From assembly GCA_947371865.1 (NCBI GenBank), contig CANBRH010000023.1, positions 1 to 17,292 of the forward strand: DNA of 17,292 bases, read 5' to 3'. This DNA comes from Actinomycetota bacterium. Lineage in GTDB: Bacteria; Actinomycetota; Actinomycetes; Nanopelagicales; Nanopelagicaceae. Position 1 is the first letter of the stretch. The number at the start of each line of letters is the position of its first letter. The notes under the pieces are model-generated. The model had not been told where the DNA came from and ran no database searches. It worked only from the letters and a program-made list of their open reading frames with translations. Shown here one piece after another: positions 15,021 to 17,292 of the stretch. A program made the position numbers and the translations under genes.

Positions 15021-15126
15021 CTGGAACACTTCGGATATTTGCTATTCCTTTCTCAAACGTTCCACCGGCTTACGTGAATTAAGTTGAAAAAGCCACCCCT
15101 TTGAGAAAATTCTGAGATCCAATTAA
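15017..15126 (+). pseudogene. Internally deleted remnant of a second DUF2200 gene
   Basis: After the ATG at 15017, the frame reads IPFSNVPPAYVN then a TAA and VEK, matching MPFSNVYPAYVNKVERKG of the gene at 10103-10450; at the DNA level CCTTTCTCAAACGT and CCGGCTTACGT are shared. A little further on, in another frame, it reads PFEKILRSN and stop, matching the C terminus PMEKILRSGL. About 75 middle codons are missing. The Lys codon of VNK has become TAA. The order of the two ends is kept, so this is one decayed paralogue and not chance similarity. Confidence 0.8.
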
Positions 15127-15164
15127 AACGGCTTTAGCTCGAGGTTTCGTGATTGAATTCGTGA

Positions 15165-15404
15165 ATGAAATCTATGACATGCAAGCAACTCGGTGGACCT
15201 TGCGATTTGGTTCACTCCGGTGAAGATGCAAATGTGATCATCAAATCCCAAGACAAACATTTGCGGGAAGCGGTCACGGCGGGAGATTTAGCCCACGAAG
15301 AAGCTCTCAAAGCCATGAAAGGACGTTGGAAGAATCCAATTGGTGGAATGAGTTGGTATAACAAAGTCAAGAAAGACTTTGCCGCTCTTACTGAAAATGG
15401 ATAA
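15165..15404 (+). CDS. DUF1059-like small protein
   Basis: This protein has 79 residues. It starts MKSMTCKQLGGPCDLVHSGE, which matches the DUF1059 signature with Cys6 and Cys13. The rest is helical and charged, with AMKGRWKNPIGGMSWYNKVKKDF at the end. The function is unknown. No ribosome site or clear promoter was found before the ATG. An in-frame ATG at 15174 would remove three residues. Its last codons overlap the start of the next gene by eight bases, so the two are probably translated together. Confidence 0.75.
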   Translation: MKSMTCKQLGGPCDLVHSGEDANVIIKSQDKHLREAVTAGDLAHEEALKAMKGRWKNPIGGMSWYNKVKKDFAALTENG

Positions 15405-15792
15405 GCCCGTGCCTTCACCATTCGTTTCTGGCAAGCCAAAGTTATGGCTGCGTTTTGAAGGACTTGTGTTACTTGTGTCAACCATCGTCCTCTTCTTTGG
15501 GCAGCATCAGAAGTGGTGGCTTTACCCCTTACTTCTCCTCGTCCCAGATATTTTCATGTTGGGCTATTTAGCTAACACAAAGATTGGGGCTTTCTTCTAT
15601 AACTTGGGGCATAGTTATTTCGCGCCAGCATTGGTGATTCTCCTGGCTTGGAGAGCCGACAGTAAACTGAGCATGGCAATTGGTATTATTTGGCTGGGTC
15701 ATATTGGGTGGGACAGATGCTTCGGATATGGGCTGAAATACGATTCGGATTTCAAACACACCCATCTTGGTGACCTCAATAAGCAGAAGTAA
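15397..15792 (+). CDS. DUF4260 family membrane protein
   Basis: This 131-residue protein has unknown function. Hydrophobic segments lie near 20-38 (FEGLVLLVSTIVLFFG), 42-60 (WWLYPLLLLVPDIFMLGYLA), 72-85 (HSYFAPALVILLAW) and 91-105 (SMAIGIIWLGHIGWDR), so about four membrane helices are predicted. PDIFMLGYL, GHSYFAPA, the HIGWDRCFGYGLKY stretch and F..THLG near the C terminus are the DUF4260 signature. I chose the ATG at 15397, which overlaps the DUF1059 stop. A TTG at 15379 would add six residues. It is convergent with the EamA gene. Confidence 0.85.
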   Translation: MDKPVPSPFVSGKPKLWLRFEGLVLLVSTIVLFFGQHQKWWLYPLLLLVPDIFMLGYLANTKIGAFFYNLGHSYFAPALVILLAWRADSKLSMAIGIIWLGHIGWDRCFGYGLKYDSDFKHTHLGDLNKQK

Positions 15793-15810
15793 CCGCTGTT
15801 CTTGTGCGAA

Positions 15811-16689
15811 TCAAGCATTCACTCCCAGGTACACCAACCCGGAAATCACAAGAGTTACTCCAAGCCAACTCGTAAAATTCAAGTGATAGTGCAATACCGT
15901 GACGGAAAGAATTGTGGCCGTTACAGGTTCTGCCAGCACCAAGGTAGAGGCGTTGCTAGCCTTTATATGGGTGAGGCCAAATGAATAGAGCGTGTAGGCA
16001 AGTGCGGTCGCTACAAGTCCAAGCCAAAGAATCAAACCAGTTCCTTGCATTGTCGTAATCCAATGAAGGTTCTGGGTGAAGATGAATGGCGAGATGAGGA
16101 GAGCGGCAAGAGCAAAACTTCTGGAAATGAAATGGCTCAATGGGTAGTTGGTGGTGAGAACTTTTCGCCCAGCCACGTTGAAGGAGGCAAATCCAGCCCC
16201 AGCGCACAGCGCCAGCAAGATCCCTGATACCTTGATCTGGGACTCTGCGTCATGAGTGTTTATAGCAAAGATCCCAATGGTGGTGATAGAGGTAGCTATC
16301 ACCCAAGTTTTGGTGGGTTTCTCATGACCAGTTATCCAGGAAAAGAGTCCGGTAAAAATTGGGGCGCTGCCAAGGGCAGTAATGGTGGCGATCGCTACTC
16401 CAGTTTGGTGAACTGCTGAAAAGAATGCCAATTGATAAACCGCAACACCAACAGCGCAAATCCAAAGCTGGCCTTTAGGAAATTTAAGTTTTGTTTTGTC
16501 ACGTATAGAAAGTAGCCATAAAGCAATTGCACCAATCAACAGTCTAGAACTGCCAATGGCCAGCGGGTTGATTCCTTTTCCATAAAGGCTCTGGCTAGTG
16601 CCGGTGGTTCCGAAGCAGATTCCGGAGGCCAGGACTGCAACAACGGCAAATTTGTTTGAATTAATTGTTTTTAAAGGGCTCACTCTCAA
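15811..16689 (-). CDS. EamA family drug/metabolite transporter
   Basis: This is a membrane permease of about 290 residues with ten predicted helices in two EamA repeats, as in RhaT/YdcZ-type exporters. The first repeat is FAVVAVLASGICFGTTGTSQSLYG to about residue 135, the second from VSGILLALCAGAGFASFNVAGR on, and the ending is VLAEPVTATILSVTVLHYHLNFTSWLGVTLVISGLVYLG. The substrate is unknown: amino acids, nucleosides or drugs are all possible. The start may be the TTG at 16689 or, two codons on, a GTG at 16683; neither has a clear ribosome site. It begins 6-12 bases after the stop of the TipAS gene, so the two form an operon. Confidence 0.88.
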   Translation of the reverse strand: MRVSPLKTINSNKFAVVAVLASGICFGTTGTSQSLYGKGINPLAIGSSRLLIGAIALWLLSIRDKTKLKFPKGQLWICAVGVAVYQLAFFSAVHQTGVAIATITALGSAPIFTGLFSWITGHEKPTKTWVIATSITTIGIFAINTHDAESQIKVSGILLALCAGAGFASFNVAGRKVLTTNYPLSHFISRSFALAALLISPFIFTQNLHWITTMQGTGLILWLGLVATALAYTLYSFGLTHIKASNASTLVLAEPVTATILSVTVLHYHLNFTSWLGVTLVISGLVYLGVNA

Positions 16690-16695
16690 ACCACA

Positions 16696-17058
16696 CTACT
16701 GAGCCATGATGGCGTCGTGGACATATTGAGATAGACCTCGAACTCGGCCGTCGTAATACTCCTTGAATCTCTTATCTGAAATGTACATCTGTGCCAGATT
16801 CTTCTGCATCTCTACCGAGCACTCGTAAAACCACTTCGTTATTGCTTCGCGGTGGGCGACGACTGCTGCCTGCGCTTTGGGTGATGTGAAGGGAAGACTA
16901 TTTCCAAAGGCATAGACGAAAAGTTCCGTCGCAGCTTCTTGATCAATCTTGGCCGCTGCAAAATCAGCTTTCGAGTACTGAGAAGTTCTTTCAGAGGATT
17001 GTTTAAAAGCGTCCGTGTCGCCTCAGCGCCGCTGAACTTCCTCGTCATAATCGTTCAT
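16696..17058 (-). pseudogene. TipAS-domain protein interrupted by an in-frame TGA
   Basis: TipAS domains bind thiopeptides and other multidrug ligands and are usually the C-terminal half of MerR-type regulators. Here the domain would stand alone. The frame reads MNDYDEEVQRR, TGA, GDTDAFKQSSERTSQYSK..., then AITKWFYECSVEMQKNLAQMY, and ends with GLSQYVHDAIMAQ. It matches TipAS end to end over 120 codons, except that codon 12 (17025-17023) is TGA where the family has the Trp of RWGDTDAY. A single TGG-to-TGA change explains it. No frameshift and no good downstream start is visible. TGA is used as a normal stop in this window (aceE, DUF4287). It may be dead, a sequencing error, or read through. 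Confidence 0.82.
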
Positions 17059-17064
17059 TCCGCC

Positions 17065-17070
17065 ATTTTA
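17065..17070 (-). promoter_or_regulatory. Leaderless -10 element of the TipAS gene
   Basis: On the minus strand TAAAAT ends six bases before the ATG at 17058. No ribosome site lies between. The intact promoter could still drive the downstream EamA gene. Confidence 0.5.
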
Positions 17071-17113
17071 TTGGGGATAATCACTCATACTGTCTAAATT
17101 CGACTCAGATATG

Positions 17114-17119
17114 TAACAT
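17114..17119 (+). promoter_or_regulatory. Leaderless -10 element of the YCII-like gene
   Basis: TAACAT ends six bases before the ATG at 17126, again without a ribosome site. It is back-to-back with the TipAS promoter in a 67-base intergenic gap. Confidence 0.45.
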
Positions 17120-17125
17120 TCACGT

Positions 17126-17292
17126 ATGAAATTTCAGATCTCAGTAATTGACGATCATTCCCGCGAACATAGTTCGGCCGAACGAGCGGCTATCGACGAC
17201 CTCAATGACAAAATGGTGGCTTCGGGCTACCGGGTCTTCGCAGGTGGACTCGAGCTGACTTCCAGTGCTCAAGTATTTGATTTTCGAGATGG
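17126..17292 (+). CDS. YCII-related domain protein (3' end outside window)
   Basis: The first 55 residues are visible: MKFQISVIDDHSREHSSAER, then a helix with AAIDDLNDKMVASGYRVFAGGLELTSSAQVFDF. This resembles the YCII-related/DGPF family, with a beta strand, a Ser-x-x-Glu-Arg helix start and the strand VFAGGLELTSSAQ near the position where family members have G..L. Function of these small ferredoxin-fold proteins is mostly unknown. The gene is cut by the window edge. The start is the only ATG after the divergent promoter region. Confidence 0.7.
   Translation, partial: MKFQISVIDDHSREHSSAERAAIDDLNDKMVASGYRVFAGGLELTSSAQVFDFRD

Noticed and set aside
16839..17048. A 69-residue minus-strand open frame starting MTRKFSG
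   Set aside because: It is an out-of-frame shadow of the TipAS gene. The neighbouring frame matches TipAS across the whole region, apart from the single TGA.
1..17292. CRISPR array, insertion sequence, integrase, attachment site or prophage
   Set aside because: No repeated spacer-like units, transposase or integrase genes, or direct repeats flanking the accessory region were seen by eye. A tRNA is present but no attachment repeat was found near it.

Overview
The window looks like chromosomal DNA of an aerobic, moderate-GC actinobacterium. It encodes a homodimeric AceE pyruvate dehydrogenase, the GlgE maltosyltransferase, an AhpE-type peroxiredoxin, a DUF3052 protein, a CCA-encoding tRNA and an RNase HI/phosphatase fusion. 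The aceE, DUF3052, ahpE, zinc-ribbon and RNase H genes keep a neighbourhood resembling the Mycobacterium tuberculosis Rv2228c-Rv2241 region. A low-GC, streamlined lineage such as the freshwater Nanopelagicales would fit, but that assignment is inference.

Left part (1-5906, minus strand): a tight aceE-glgE-glgB operon with overlapping stops and starts. It joins pyruvate oxidation to alpha-glucan synthesis. glgB runs off the left edge. Middle (6046-9036, plus strand): DUF3052 protein, ahpE, tRNA-Val(UAC), a coiled-coil zinc-ribbon protein and a bifunctional RNase HI/phosphoglycerate-mutase-like protein. A secreted hypothetical protein lies convergently at 9057-9554. The RNase P RNA gene (rnpB) follows at 9727-10086.

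Right part (10103-17292) is an accessory-like stretch of small single-domain genes: DUF2200, two GNAT acetyltransferases, an ABM monooxygenase-like protein, a DinB-like protein, an alpha/beta hydrolase, a winged-helix regulator divergent from an SbtA-type bicarbonate transporter, DUF4287, DUF1059, a DUF4260 membrane protein, an EamA transporter, a TipAS-domain gene and a partial YCII-like gene. Two of these loci are broken. One is an internally deleted second copy of DUF2200 (15017-15126). The other is the TipAS gene, which carries an in-frame TGA where the family has a conserved Trp (17023-17025).

The main regulatory observations are: a recurring leaderless-promoter pattern (a -10 hexamer 6-7 bases before the start codon) at seven genes of the right part; a near-perfect 24-bp palindrome between the -35 and -10 elements of the sbtA promoter, beside its likely regulator; and an inverted repeat that would bury the ribosome binding site and start codon of the secreted protein. 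I found no CRISPR array, insertion sequence or prophage gene.
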